Below are positions 33,107 to 40,918 of a stretch of DNA of 45,168 bases, one piece after another. The stretch's first letter is position 1. Every line of letters starts with the position of its first letter. The notes beneath the pieces are model-generated. The model ran no database searches. It saw only the letters and a program-made list of their open reading frames with translations, and was not told the origin of the DNA. Source of the stretch: an uncultured Mesorhizobium sp. (GTDB lineage: Bacteria > Pseudomonadota > Alphaproteobacteria > Rhizobiales > Rhizobiaceae); the NCBI GenBank assembly GCA_937958475.1, contig CALFXR010000007.1, positions 1-45,168 on the forward strand, in the 5' to 3' direction. The translations under genes were made by a program, and so were the position numbers.

Positions 33107-33535
33107 GTGACCCAGCCCTACGAACCCAGCAACGTTTTCGCGAAAATCCTGCGCGGCGAGCTTCCGTGCCACAAGCTCTACGAGGACGCCGACACGCTGG
33201 CCTTCATGGACATCATGCCGCGCGGCGACGGCCACTGCCTGGTCATCCCGAAGAAGCCGTCGCGCAACATCCTCGACGTCGACGCCGACAGCCTCGCGGC
33301 CGTGGCGCGGACCACGCAGAAACTTGCCCGCGCCGTGCTGAAGGCGTTTTCCGCGGACGGCGTCACCGTGCAGCAGTTCAACGAGCCGGCCGGCGGCCAG
33401 GTCGTCTTCCACCTCCACGTCCACGTGATCCCGCGCTTCGAGGGCGTATCGCTGCGCCCGCACTCCGGGCAGATGGAGAAGCCGGAAATCCTCACGGCCA
33501 ATGCCGAGAAGATCAAGGCCGCCCTCGCCGCCTGA
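33107..33535 (+). CDS. HIT family nucleotide hydrolase
   Basis: A 142-residue histidine-triad protein (HINT/Fhit-like), probably hydrolysing adenosine 5'-monophosphoramidates or similar nucleotide conjugates. The triad HLHVHVIP gives His102, His104 and His106; the N-terminal FAKILRGELPCHKLYEDADTLAF is the family start. The GTG at 33107 is used: GGAGG lies 6 bases upstream, and the ATG at 33102 is out of frame and hits a stop at once. Its TGA abuts the TGA of the convergent PAP2 gene in the palindrome TGATCA. HIT genes beside FemAB-like genes recur in Rhizobiales, for unknown reasons. Confidence 0.94.
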   Translation: MTQPYEPSNVFAKILRGELPCHKLYEDADTLAFMDIMPRGDGHCLVIPKKPSRNILDVDADSLAAVARTTQKLARAVLKAFSADGVTVQQFNEPAGGQVVFHLHVHVIPRFEGVSLRPHSGQMEKPEILTANAEKIKAALAA

Positions 33536-34516
33536 TCAGGCGCCCGCGGCGCTGCGGGCGCCGGCGTAGCCGGGTCTTGCAGCGCTTTCGGCCCTGGCGT
33601 CCTGGGCCGCGACGATTCGCGCCGCCAGCAGCCAGGCGAGCGCGGTGATGGCGATGCCCGCCAGCATGTCGGCGAGATTGTGCCCGCCATGGACGAGGAT
33701 GCCGGGCACGAGCAGCGCGGTGGGGACGAGCGCCGCGAAGCGCAGCAACCGGTAGGGCCAGATCGCCACCAGCGAGACCAGCGCCATCACGGTGTGAAAC
33801 GAGGGGAATCCGATCAGCCCGGTGACGCCCATCGCCGACAGGTCGGAAACGCCGTCGCGGAAGAGCCGGTTCAGCTCCGCGCCATAGGCCGAGCCGACGA
33901 TCGGCCGGACGATCCTGTGGACCTCGTCGTCGAGCGTCCAGAAAGCCGCCGCACCGCCCGACGGGAAGATCGACCACAAGCCGATCGTGACCAGCGAGGC
34001 GACGACGGTCGCGAGTGCGGCCGTGTGCAGGCGGCGGCGGTCGAGAACGGCGCCGAGCACGATGAACGCCACCAGCAACTGCACCAGCGTCAGTTTGTAG
34101 ACGGCGCGGACGATCTCGTTGAAGGCCGGATGGCCGGCTATCCAGGCGCAGGCCTCCGGCCAGGAATAGCCGAGCCAGGCATCGAACCGCACCAGGGTCG
34201 CGTCGACCGGCGCGCCGGGCCGCGGCAACAGCACGATGTTGAACAGCGCGCCGAACAGCGAATAGGCGACGAACAGGCCGAGCACGTGGGCGACCAGCGC
34301 GATGCGCTCGCTGTCGCGCCAGCGGCGGTAGACCTGGCCGATGACCAGCATCAGCGCGCCGAAGCCGAGCGAGAAGGCGAAGAAGCTCCAGCCGAAGGCG
34401 ATGCCCTTCGACCAGATCAGCCAGAAATCGACCCCCGCCAGCAAGGCGGTGACGATGACGAGAGTGCGTTCCGCCGGGTGCAGAGACATGAGCCTGGCCA
34501 CGTGAGACGGCGCCAC
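33536..34516 (-). CDS. PAP2-superfamily phosphatase, integral membrane
   Basis: A 326-residue polytopic protein with about seven to eight helices and the PAP2 (type 2 phosphatidic acid phosphatase) motifs near the C-terminus: GFPSFHTVMALV and LVPGILVHGGHNLADMLAG, each with a catalytic His. It probably dephosphorylates a lipid phosphate or transfers phosphate groups between lipids. The broader group includes inositolphosphotransferase-like enzymes, and substrate cannot be read from sequence. GTG 34516 has a G-rich site upstream; ATG 34489 is a shorter alternative without a good one. It is convergent with the HIT gene. azlD lies 36 bases upstream on the same strand. Confidence 0.85.
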   Translation of the reverse strand: MAPSHVARLMSLHPAERTLVIVTALLAGVDFWLIWSKGIAFGWSFFAFSLGFGALMLVIGQVYRRWRDSERIALVAHVLGLFVAYSLFGALFNIVLLPRPGAPVDATLVRFDAWLGYSWPEACAWIAGHPAFNEIVRAVYKLTLVQLLVAFIVLGAVLDRRRLHTAALATVVASLVTIGLWSIFPSGGAAAFWTLDDEVHRIVRPIVGSAYGAELNRLFRDGVSDLSAMGVTGLIGFPSFHTVMALVSLVAIWPYRLLRFAALVPTALLVPGILVHGGHNLADMLAGIAITALAWLLAARIVAAQDARAESAARPGYAGARSAAGA

Positions 34517-34552
34517 CCTATCGTCCCCCGGTTAAGTCCGCGTGAAACGGGC

Positions 34553-34903
34553 TCAGGGGCCGAGCAGGAACCCGGTCGCCAGCACCGCCTCCGCGGCGAG
34601 GATGCCGACGAGAATGCGCCGGCCGAGGAAGAGATAGGCGACGAACCCGGCTGCCGCCGCGCCTATGCGCAGCGCCACCGCGGTGTCGGCCAGCGCGCCG
34701 GAGGGAAAGACGATGAGGTTTCCGATCACCGCCGCGACCAGCGCCGTTGCGACCGCCCTGACCAGCACGAGGAGGTCGGAATCCTCGGCAAGGTGCCCGC
34801 CGAGATAGACGCCGAGATAGCGCCAGAAGTCGGTCGCCAGCCAGCCGGCCAACAGGATGAAGAGGAACGGCCACCACCAGGAATCGAATGCGTCGAACGT
34901 CAT
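34553..34903 (-). CDS. azlD: AzlD-family branched-chain amino acid export subunit
   Basis: A 116-residue membrane protein with about three to four helices (PFLFILLAGWLATDFW, LVRAVATALVAAVIGNLIVF, RIGAAAAGFVAYLFLG). It is recognised as the AzlD partner by its size, hydrophobic pattern and its ATGA overlap with azlC. In characterised systems the small subunit pairs with AzlC to export branched-chain amino acids or analogues (4-azaleucine resistance in Bacillus, BrnFE in Corynebacterium). Substrate here is unknown. Sequence alone is less diagnostic than the pairing with azlC. Confidence 0.8.
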   Translation of the reverse strand: MTFDAFDSWWWPFLFILLAGWLATDFWRYLGVYLGGHLAEDSDLLVLVRAVATALVAAVIGNLIVFPSGALADTAVALRIGAAAAGFVAYLFLGRRILVGILAAEAVLATGFLLGP

Positions 34904-35646
34904 GGCGTCCGCTTCCGGCGCCCGAGACGATGGAACGCGTAGGCGAGCCCGCCGCCGACGACCCCCGCCGCGACGAGATCGAAACGCGGGCTGACCACGT
35001 GGAAGACCGGCCCGAGCACGAGGCCGAGCACCATGGCGACATGGCCGGCGCGTTCCCGCGCCGAGCCCCACAGCGAGGTGAGGAAATACATCGGCGTCAG
35101 CAGCAGCAGCGCCGCCGACACCGGCTCCGGCAGGCTCTCGGCCACGGCGAAGACGGCCGCCACCACCAGCATGTTGGCGGCCATCAGGAACAGCGCGAGC
35201 CCGGCATAGTAGGTCGTGCGCAGTTCGCGCGGCACGGCGGGCAGTTGCTGCATCGAAAGCACCCACGACGTCACGGCGACGAAATGGGACAGCGCGTAGA
35301 GCACCCATCGCGGCGTCCGCGTTCCGCGCAGTTCGGGCACGAGCGCCATCACCATCGGCATCAGCCGGACCGACGACAGCGCCACCGCGAAGGCCGCGGC
35401 GCCCAGCGACGCGCCCGACATGACGGCGCCGACGAGCACGACCTTGGCCGGCAACGCCCAGATCACCGCCACCATGAACAGGGTCTCGACGAGCGTGAAG
35501 CCGGCGTCCTTGGCCAGGCCGGAGAAGCCGACGAAGGCGCTGGCCAGAATCAGGCCGGGGATCGAGATGCCGGCCCGAGCGCCGAGCAGGAAGTAGCGTC
35601 GCCTCTGGCGCGCGGACGGGGCTTCGCTGTCTGTGGCTTCGGTCAT
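34900..35646 (-). CDS. azlC: AzlC-family branched-chain amino acid export permease
   Basis: A 248-residue polytopic membrane protein of the AzlC family. Recognisable: GARAGISIPGLILASAFVGFSGLAKDAGFTLVETLFM, LSSVRLMPMVMALVPELRG, and LYALSHFVAVTSW. About eight helices. It pairs with AzlD, which starts within its stop codon (ATGA), so the two subunits are made together. Direction of transport (export) is inferred from characterised members. No regulator gene of the Lrp/AzlB type is adjacent. The 193-base gap to clpA contains the clpA terminator (35806-35828) and no gene. Confidence 0.88.
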   Translation of the reverse strand: MTEATDSEAPSARQRRRYFLLGARAGISIPGLILASAFVGFSGLAKDAGFTLVETLFMVAVIWALPAKVVLVGAVMSGASLGAAAFAVALSSVRLMPMVMALVPELRGTRTPRWVLYALSHFVAVTSWVLSMQQLPAVPRELRTTYYAGLALFLMAANMLVVAAVFAVAESLPEPVSAALLLLTPMYFLTSLWGSARERAGHVAMVLGLVLGPVFHVVSPRFDLVAAGVVGGGLAYAFHRLGRRKRTP

Positions 35647-35805
35647 TGCCGGTGGCGCTTAGCACGCCGCCGCCGCCTCGTCAGGCCCCGCATGCGGGCC
35701 GGACGAGGCAGTGTGGATGAAGCTGCGGCAAGGCGCGATCCGCACGCCGCCGCCAACGGGTACGGCAAATGGGTGCAACTGGTCCGGCTTCCCCGCCCGA
35801 GACGG

Positions 35806-35828
35806 AAAGGCCCCTCGCCGGGACCTTT
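35806..35828 (-). terminator. Likely terminator of clpA
   Basis: On the minus strand AAAGGTCCC and GGGGCCTTT pair over 9 bp (one G-U wobble) around a 5-base loop, 12 bases after the clpA stop. The T run is short, so efficiency is uncertain. Confidence 0.6.
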
Positions 35829-35839
35829 TTGCTCCGGGA

Positions 35840-38311
35840 TCAGCCCTTGCGCGGCAACTGCGGCACGAGGCTGCGCTTCGGCCCTTCCTTGCCGGTCGGC
35901 GCGGGCTTGCTCTTCGCCGCCGCGGCCTTCTTCGGCTGCGTCTTCTTCGCTGCGGCGCGCGGTGCCGGATCCTTCTTCGGCTCTTCCTTCTTCGGCTTCA
36001 CGCGGACCTCGTCGGCGATCGTCTCGAGCTTGAGGCCGGCCTCTCCGGTCTCCTTCTTCTCGACGGTGACGCGGACCGTGCCGCCCTTGCGCAGCTTGCC
36101 GAACAGGACCTCGTCGGCGAGCGGCTTCTTGATGTGCTCCTGGATGACGCGTCCGAGCGGGCGCGCGCCCATCTTTTCGTCGTAGCCCTTCTCCGCCAGC
36201 CAGGCGACGGCCTCCTGCGACAGGTCGAAGGTGACGCCGCGTTCCGACAGCTGCGCCTCGAGCTGCATGACGAACTTCTGCACGACCTGATGCACGACCG
36301 GCACCGGCAGCGAGCCGAACGGGATGATCGCGTCGAGCCGGTTGCGGAACTCCGGCGTGAACAGGCGGTTGATCGCCTCCACGTCGTCGCCCTCGCGCTT
36401 CGACGAGCCGAAGCCGATCGCCGCGCGCTGGGCATCCGCCGCGCCCGCGTTGGTCGTCATGATCAGGATCACGTTGCGGAAGTCGATCTGCTTGCCGTTG
36501 TGATCGGTCAGCTTGCCGTGGTCCATGACCTGCAGCAGGATGTTGAACAGGTCCGGATGCGCCTTCTCGACCTCGTCGAGCAGCAGCACGCAGTGCGGAT
36601 GCTGGTCGACGCCGTCGGTGAGCAGCCCGCCCTGGTCGAAGCCGACATAGCCGGGAGGCGCGCCGATGAGGCGGCTGACCGTGTGGCGCTCCATGTATTC
36701 CGACATGTCGAAGCGCAGCAGTTCGACGCCGAGCGACGACGCCAGCTGCTTGGCGACTTCGGTCTTGCCGACGCCGGTCGGACCCGAGAACAGGTAGGAG
36801 CCGATCGGCTTCTCCGGTTCGCGCAGGCCGGCGCGGGCGAGCTTGATGGCCGAGGCCAGCGCGGAAATGGCCGTGTCCTGGCCGTAGACCACGCTCTTCA
36901 GTTCCTGCTCGAGGTTGACCAGCACCTTCTCGTCGTCGGCCGAGACCGTCTTCGGCGGGATGCGGGCCATCGTCGCGATGGTCGCCTCGATCTCCTTGAT
37001 GGTGATCGTCTTCTTGCGCTTGTTCTCGGGCAGCAGCATCTGCGAGGCGCCGGTCTCGTCGATCACGTCGATCGCCTTGTCGGGCAGCTTGCGGTCGTTG
37101 ATGTAGCGCGCCGAGAGTTCCACCGCCGCCTTGATCGCCTCGTTGGTGAACTTCACCTTGTGGAAGTCCTCGTAGTAGGGCTTGAGGCCCTTCATGATGG
37201 CGATCGCGTCGTCGACCGACGGCTCGTTGACGTCGATCTTCTGGAAGCGGCGGACAAGGGCCCGGTCCTTCTCGAAGAACTGGCGGAACTCCTTGTAGGT
37301 GGTCGAGCCGATGCAGCGGATGGCGCCGGACGAGAGCGCCGGCTTCAACAGGTTCGACGCGTCCATGGCGCCGCCGGAGGTCGCCCCGGCGCCGATCACG
37401 GTATGGATCTCGTCGATGAACAGCACAGCGCCCGGATAGTCCTCGAGCTCCTTCACCACCTGCTTCAGACGTTCCTCGAAGTCGCCGCGATACCGCGTGC
37501 CGGCGAGCAGCGTGCCCATGTCGAGCGCGAAGATCGTGGCGTCGGCCAGGACTTCCGGCACGTCGCCCTCGACGATTCGCTTGGCCAGCCCCTCGGCGAT
37601 CGCCGTCTTGCCGACGCCGGGATCGCCGACATAGAGCGGGTTGTTCTTCGAGCGGCGGCACAGGACCTGGATCGTGCGGTTGATCTCTGTCTCGCGCCCG
37701 ATCAGCGGATCGATCTTGCCGGATTTCGCCTTGACGTTGAGATTGACGCAGTAGGCGGTGAGCGCGTCCTGCTGCTTCTTCTTGCCGCCTTCCTCCTGCT
37801 GCTCGCCACCGCCAGCCGGACCGTGCTGCTCGTCGTCGGCGCCGCGCGGGCTGCGCGCCTCCGAGGCGCCGGGGCGCTTGGCGATGCCATGGCTGATGTA
37901 GTTGACCGCGTCGTAGCGGGTCATCTGCTGTTCCTGGAGGAAATAGGCGGCGTGGCTCTCGCGCTCGGCGAAGATGGCGACGAGCACGTTGGCGCCCGAG
38001 ACTTCCTCGCGCCCCGAGGACTGGACGTGAATCACGGCCCGCTGGATGACGCGCTGGAAGCCGGCGGTCGGCTTCGAATCCTCGTCATAGCCGGTGACGA
38101 GATTGTCGAGTTCGGTGTCGATGTAGTTCAGCACGGTCTGCTTCAGCTCCGGCAGGTCGACGCTGCAGGCGCGCATGACCGCGGACGCATCCGTGTCGTC
38201 GATCAGGGCGAGAAGCAGATGCTCCAGCGTGGCGTATTCGTGGTGCCGCTCATTGGCGAAAGTCAGCGCCTGGTGCAGCGCTCTTTCCAGTCCCTGCGAG
38301 AAAGCCGGCAT
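35840..38311 (-). CDS. clpA: ATP-dependent Clp protease ATP-binding subunit ClpA
   Basis: An 823-residue AAA+ unfoldase feeding substrates to ClpP. N-domain at residues about 1-145 (docking for ClpS), a charged Gly/Gln/Lys linker at 150-182, a first AAA module with Walker A GDPGVGKT (229-236), and a second with GPTGVGKTEVAK and a C-terminal domain. Beyond the usual ClpA end lies a Lys/Pro/Ala-rich tail of about 50 residues (KPKKEEPKKDP, KKTQPKKAAAAK), making the protein longer than E. coli ClpA (758 aa). clpS lies 6 bases upstream, so the unfoldase and its N-degron adaptor are cotranscribed. Confidence 0.97.
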   Translation of the reverse strand: MPAFSQGLERALHQALTFANERHHEYATLEHLLLALIDDTDASAVMRACSVDLPELKQTVLNYIDTELDNLVTGYDEDSKPTAGFQRVIQRAVIHVQSSGREEVSGANVLVAIFAERESHAAYFLQEQQMTRYDAVNYISHGIAKRPGASEARSPRGADDEQHGPAGGGEQQEEGGKKKQQDALTAYCVNLNVKAKSGKIDPLIGRETEINRTIQVLCRRSKNNPLYVGDPGVGKTAIAEGLAKRIVEGDVPEVLADATIFALDMGTLLAGTRYRGDFEERLKQVVKELEDYPGAVLFIDEIHTVIGAGATSGGAMDASNLLKPALSSGAIRCIGSTTYKEFRQFFEKDRALVRRFQKIDVNEPSVDDAIAIMKGLKPYYEDFHKVKFTNEAIKAAVELSARYINDRKLPDKAIDVIDETGASQMLLPENKRKKTITIKEIEATIATMARIPPKTVSADDEKVLVNLEQELKSVVYGQDTAISALASAIKLARAGLREPEKPIGSYLFSGPTGVGKTEVAKQLASSLGVELLRFDMSEYMERHTVSRLIGAPPGYVGFDQGGLLTDGVDQHPHCVLLLDEVEKAHPDLFNILLQVMDHGKLTDHNGKQIDFRNVILIMTTNAGAADAQRAAIGFGSSKREGDDVEAINRLFTPEFRNRLDAIIPFGSLPVPVVHQVVQKFVMQLEAQLSERGVTFDLSQEAVAWLAEKGYDEKMGARPLGRVIQEHIKKPLADEVLFGKLRKGGTVRVTVEKKETGEAGLKLETIADEVRVKPKKEEPKKDPAPRAAAKKTQPKKAAAAKSKPAPTGKEGPKRSLVPQLPRKG

Positions 38312-38317
38312 GTTACC

Positions 38318-38647
38318 TCACTTCTTTTCCATCACGCATTGCAGCGGATGCTGGTGCTGGCGGGCGAAGTCCATCACTTGCGCGACCTTCGTCTCAGCCA
38401 CTTCGAATGTATAGACCCCGCACTCGCCGACGCCATGGTTGTGGACGTGCAGCATGATGCGGGTCGCCGCTTCCCTGTCCTTCTGGAAGAACCGTTCCAG
38501 TACGTGGACGACGAACTCCATCGGCGTGTAGTCATCGTTGAGGATGAGCACGCGATAGAGGTTGGGTTTCTTGGTCTTCGGCTTGGTACGCGTTATAACC
38601 GCCGTTCCGCGTCCGGGACCGGTCCCGCGGGTATCGTCGGATTGCAT
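38318..38647 (-). CDS. clpS: ClpS adaptor for N-degron proteolysis
   Basis: A 109-residue adaptor delivering proteins with bulky N-terminal residues to ClpAP. The core YRVLILNDDYTPMEFVVHVLERFF contains the substrate-pocket Asn-Asp, and the HNHGVGECGVYTFEVAETK segment binds the ClpA N-domain. The N-terminal 25 residues are a flexible extension needed in E. coli for handover to ClpA. The ATG at 38647 was chosen; an in-frame ATG at 38668 would add 7 residues. Promoter at 38746-38773. Transcribed together with clpA. Confidence 0.95.
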   Translation of the reverse strand: MQSDDTRGTGPGRGTAVITRTKPKTKKPNLYRVLILNDDYTPMEFVVHVLERFFQKDREAATRIMLHVHNHGVGECGVYTFEVAETKVAQVMDFARQHQHPLQCVMEKK

Positions 38648-38745
38648 GTGAGCCGCGCCGTTGCGCATGGCAGTGCCGATGTCCAAGTGCCTTCCTTGTA
38701 TCGCCGAATCCCTGACCGGGTCGACATGTAGGTCGTATCTGGAGG

Positions 38746-38773
38746 ATTTTAAGGCCTTCTGTCCCGCTGACAA
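38746..38773 (-). promoter_or_regulatory. Probable promoter of clpS-clpA
   Basis: On the minus strand TTGTCA (38773-38768), a 16-base spacer, TAAAAT (38751-38746). Good hexamer matches; the start would lie near 38739, about 92 bases upstream of clpS. Confidence 0.55.
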
Positions 38774-38823
38774 TACGGCCTTCGTTTCCCCCCGCGCTAT
38801 TTTCGATCACACTCCCGCGCACG

Positions 38824-38861
38824 AAAAGGGCCCGGCCGCGATCATGCGGCCGGGCCCTTTT
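38824..38861 (-). terminator. Intrinsic terminator of the phasin gene
   Basis: A perfect 16-bp inverted repeat (38824-38839 and 38846-38861) with a 6-base loop. It is A-rich at the outer 5' side and has TTTT at the outer 3' side on either strand, so it can act in both directions. It lies 35 bases past the phasin stop and insulates clpS from phasin transcription. Confidence 0.9.
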
Positions 38862-38896
38862 GTGAGGCTTGCGTCGCCGGTGGCCGGCGCGTCGGA

Positions 38897-39226
38897 TCAC
38901 TTCGTCTTGGCGACGAGGCCCTCGAAGGGCTTGTAGGCGTCCCTGGCGGTCTCCGTGTAGAGTTCGCCGAGCTTGGTCGCCTCGGCGACGAAGCCCTCGT
39001 AGGCCTTGCGGGCGAAGTCGGTCTGGATCTCGAACGCCTTGTCGAGCGACTTGGCGGAGAACAGCTTCTCGAGAGCGGCGCTGCCGGTCTCGAACGACTT
39101 CTTCGTGTATTCGCCGGTCTCCGCGGCGATGGCCTGGACGCTCTTCGACAGCGTCGCAAGGCTCTTCATGTTGGCTTCGAGAAATTCCTTGCCAAGCTTG
39201 TTGGCGTCTTCGAACGGCTGCGGCAT
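38897..39226 (-). CDS. Phasin family protein
   Basis: A 109-residue helical, amphipathic protein of the phasin family, expected to coat polyhydroxyalkanoate granules or, in strains without PHA, to act as a stress or chaperone-like protein. Segments typical of alphaproteobacterial phasins: EFLEANMKSLATLSKSVQAIAAETGEYTKKSFETG and AYEGFVAEATKLGELYTETARDAYKPFE. It has a strong individual promoter (39284-39312) with a palindrome in the spacer and a strong terminator, consistent with high regulated expression as a single gene. No PHA synthase or depolymerase is in the window. Confidence 0.9.
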   Translation of the reverse strand: MPQPFEDANKLGKEFLEANMKSLATLSKSVQAIAAETGEYTKKSFETGSAALEKLFSAKSLDKAFEIQTDFARKAYEGFVAEATKLGELYTETARDAYKPFEGLVAKTK

Positions 39227-39283
39227 GGGTTGTCCCTTTCATTCGGCGCGGATTTGCGGCGCACCGGATAGTGCGATGCGCAA

Positions 39284-39312
39284 GATTTATTGTGCACTGC
39301 ACCATTTGTCAA
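39284..39312 (-). promoter_or_regulatory. Phasin promoter with palindromic operator in the spacer
   Basis: On the minus strand TTGACA (39312-39307), 17 bases, TAAATC (39289-39284): a near-perfect -35 with ideal spacing. The spacer contains GTGCA-G-TGCAC (39302-39292), an 11-base palindrome. TGC-rich palindromes at phasin promoters are the type of site bound by the PHA regulator PhaR; binding here is inferred. Confidence 0.7.
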
Positions 39313-39371
39313 GATGCGCCGGATTTCGCGGAAAATTCGCAGAAAATTGCGGCTGCGCCATCAAGAAATTG

Positions 39372-39394
39372 GTTACCATAAACGCTTTGGTAAC
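39372..39394 (+). promoter_or_regulatory. Inverted repeat and possible promoter of the D,D-carboxypeptidase gene
   Basis: GTTACC (39372-39377) and GGTAAC (39389-39394) form an inverted repeat with an 11-base spacer. It overlaps a possible promoter, TTGGTT (39369-39374) then TAACGC (39391-39396) with 16-base spacing. It could be an operator; the regulator is unknown. Confidence 0.4.
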
Positions 39395-39474
39395 GCCGCA
39401 CCCCTAGCATCCACACCTGTCGGACTGGACGCCTTTGCCGGTCCCCGTGTGCTAGAAAAACAAAGGGTGTTACA

Positions 39475-40875
39475 GTGCGTCAGGCGTTCGGGGCTCTTGC
39501 CCGTTTCCACAGTTTCTCCGCTCGTATCGTCTTGGCGCTCCTCCTCGCCGCAGCCTTCTCGCTGCCCGGGCAGGCCGCCAGCGGGAAGTACGCGGCGATC
39601 GTCGTCGATGCCAACACGGGCAAGACGCTCTTCGAGGCCAGCGCCGGCGCACGGCGCTATCCCGCCTCCCTGACGAAGATGATGACGCTCTATCTCGTCT
39701 TCGAGGGGCTTGCCGCCGGCAAGTTCAAGAAGACCACCTCGGTCCGCTTTTCGGCCCACGCCGCCTCGATGCCGCCCACCAAGCTCGGCGTGAAGGCCGG
39801 CGGTTCCGTCCCCCTGGAGACGATCGTCTATGCGCTGGTGACCAAGTCGGCCAACGATGCCGCGGCTGCCGTCGCCGAGTATATCGGCGGCTCCGAGTCC
39901 GGCTTCGCCCGCATGATGACCGCCAAGGCGCGCCAGCTCGGCATGCGCGAGACGGTCTTCCGCAACGCGTCGGGGCTGCCGGATTCGGGCCAGTTCACCA
40001 CCGCGCGCGACATGGCGACCCTCGGCATCGCGCTGCGCGAGCACTTCCCCCAGTACTACGCCTATTTCTCGACCCGCTCTTTCACCTACGGCCGCCAGCG
40101 CATGGGCAATCACAACAAGCTGCTCGGCCGGGTGAAGGGCGTCGACGGCATCAAGACCGGCTACACCCGCGCCTCGGGCTTCAATCTGGTGTCGTCCGTC
40201 AAGGTCGACGGTCGCAAGGTGGTCGCCGTGGTCATGGGCGGCGCCAGCGGCGGCGCCCGCGACCGCCATATGGCCGAACTCCTGCGCAAGTACACGCCGA
40301 AGGCCTCGTCGCGTGGCGGTGGCGCGCTCGTCGCTCGCGCCGAAGAGCCTGCGGCTCCGACCCGCATGATCGTCTCGGCGGATGAGTCCGCCTCGGTCGC
40401 CGCCTCGGCGGTGCGCCTGCCGAAGAAGAATGCGCCGCTGCCCGACAGCCGTCCGCAAGCCGAGGCCGAGGTCGCCGCCGTACCTCTGCCGTCGTCGGAA
40501 GACGTTGCCGCGGCGGCCACCTCGCGCATCGAGCAGGCTTTCGCCCAGGCGAAGCCCAGGCCAGCCGCCCCGCGCGCCGTGGAGCCGGAACCCGCCGACG
40601 TCGACCCGGTGAAGACGGCGTCGATCCCCTCGGGATGGGCCGTCCAGGTCGCGGCCGCCCAGAGCGAGACCGACGCGCGCAAGAAGCTTGCGGCGACCAG
40701 CCGCCAGGCGCCGACGATCCTCGCCGATACGGCCGGCTACACGATGGCGTTCGACAAGGACGGCGTCACCTATTTCCGCGTCCGCTTCGGCGGGTTCTCG
40801 TCCAAGGCCGAGGCGTGGGGCGCATGCAATGCACTGAAGAAGAAGAAGATCGCCTGCTACGCGGTCCAGCAATAG
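39475..40875 (+). CDS. D-alanyl-D-alanine carboxypeptidase (S11) with C-terminal SPOR domain
   Basis: A 466-residue penicillin-binding protein trimming the terminal D-Ala of peptidoglycan stem peptides in the periplasm. Signal peptide at residues about 1-35. The active-site triad is intact: SLTK (65-68), SAN (125-127) and KTG (227-229). Instead of the C-terminal amphipathic anchor of E. coli PBP5, it has an Ala/Pro/Glu-rich linker (about 290-385) and a SPOR-type domain (about 390-466), which binds denuded glycan at division sites. The start is GTG 39475 with AAAGGG 7 bases upstream. SPOR targeting to the septum and location beside mipZ fit a division role. Confidence 0.93.
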   Translation: MRQAFGALARFHSFSARIVLALLLAAAFSLPGQAASGKYAAIVVDANTGKTLFEASAGARRYPASLTKMMTLYLVFEGLAAGKFKKTTSVRFSAHAASMPPTKLGVKAGGSVPLETIVYALVTKSANDAAAAVAEYIGGSESGFARMMTAKARQLGMRETVFRNASGLPDSGQFTTARDMATLGIALREHFPQYYAYFSTRSFTYGRQRMGNHNKLLGRVKGVDGIKTGYTRASGFNLVSSVKVDGRKVVAVVMGGASGGARDRHMAELLRKYTPKASSRGGGALVARAEEPAAPTRMIVSADESASVAASAVRLPKKNAPLPDSRPQAEAEVAAVPLPSSEDVAAAATSRIEQAFAQAKPRPAAPRAVEPEPADVDPVKTASIPSGWAVQVAAAQSETDARKKLAATSRQAPTILADTAGYTMAFDKDGVTYFRVRFGGFSSKAEAWGACNALKKKKIACYAVQQ

Positions 40876-40918
40876 GAAGGCCACCCCTTTCTCCAGGTTG
40901 TATGAAGTCGAAGGAGAT

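Noticed and set aside
37729..37850. Repetitive Gly/Gln/Lys-coding stretch in clpA taken as a possible repeat element
   Set aside because: It is the natural low-complexity linker between the ClpA N-domain and first AAA module, without DNA-level tandem repeats.
35711..38731. A plus-strand open frame of about 1000 codons opposite clpA and clpS
   Set aside because: Antisense shadow of clpA/clpS caused by high GC content; no recognisable domain and no ribosome-binding site of note.
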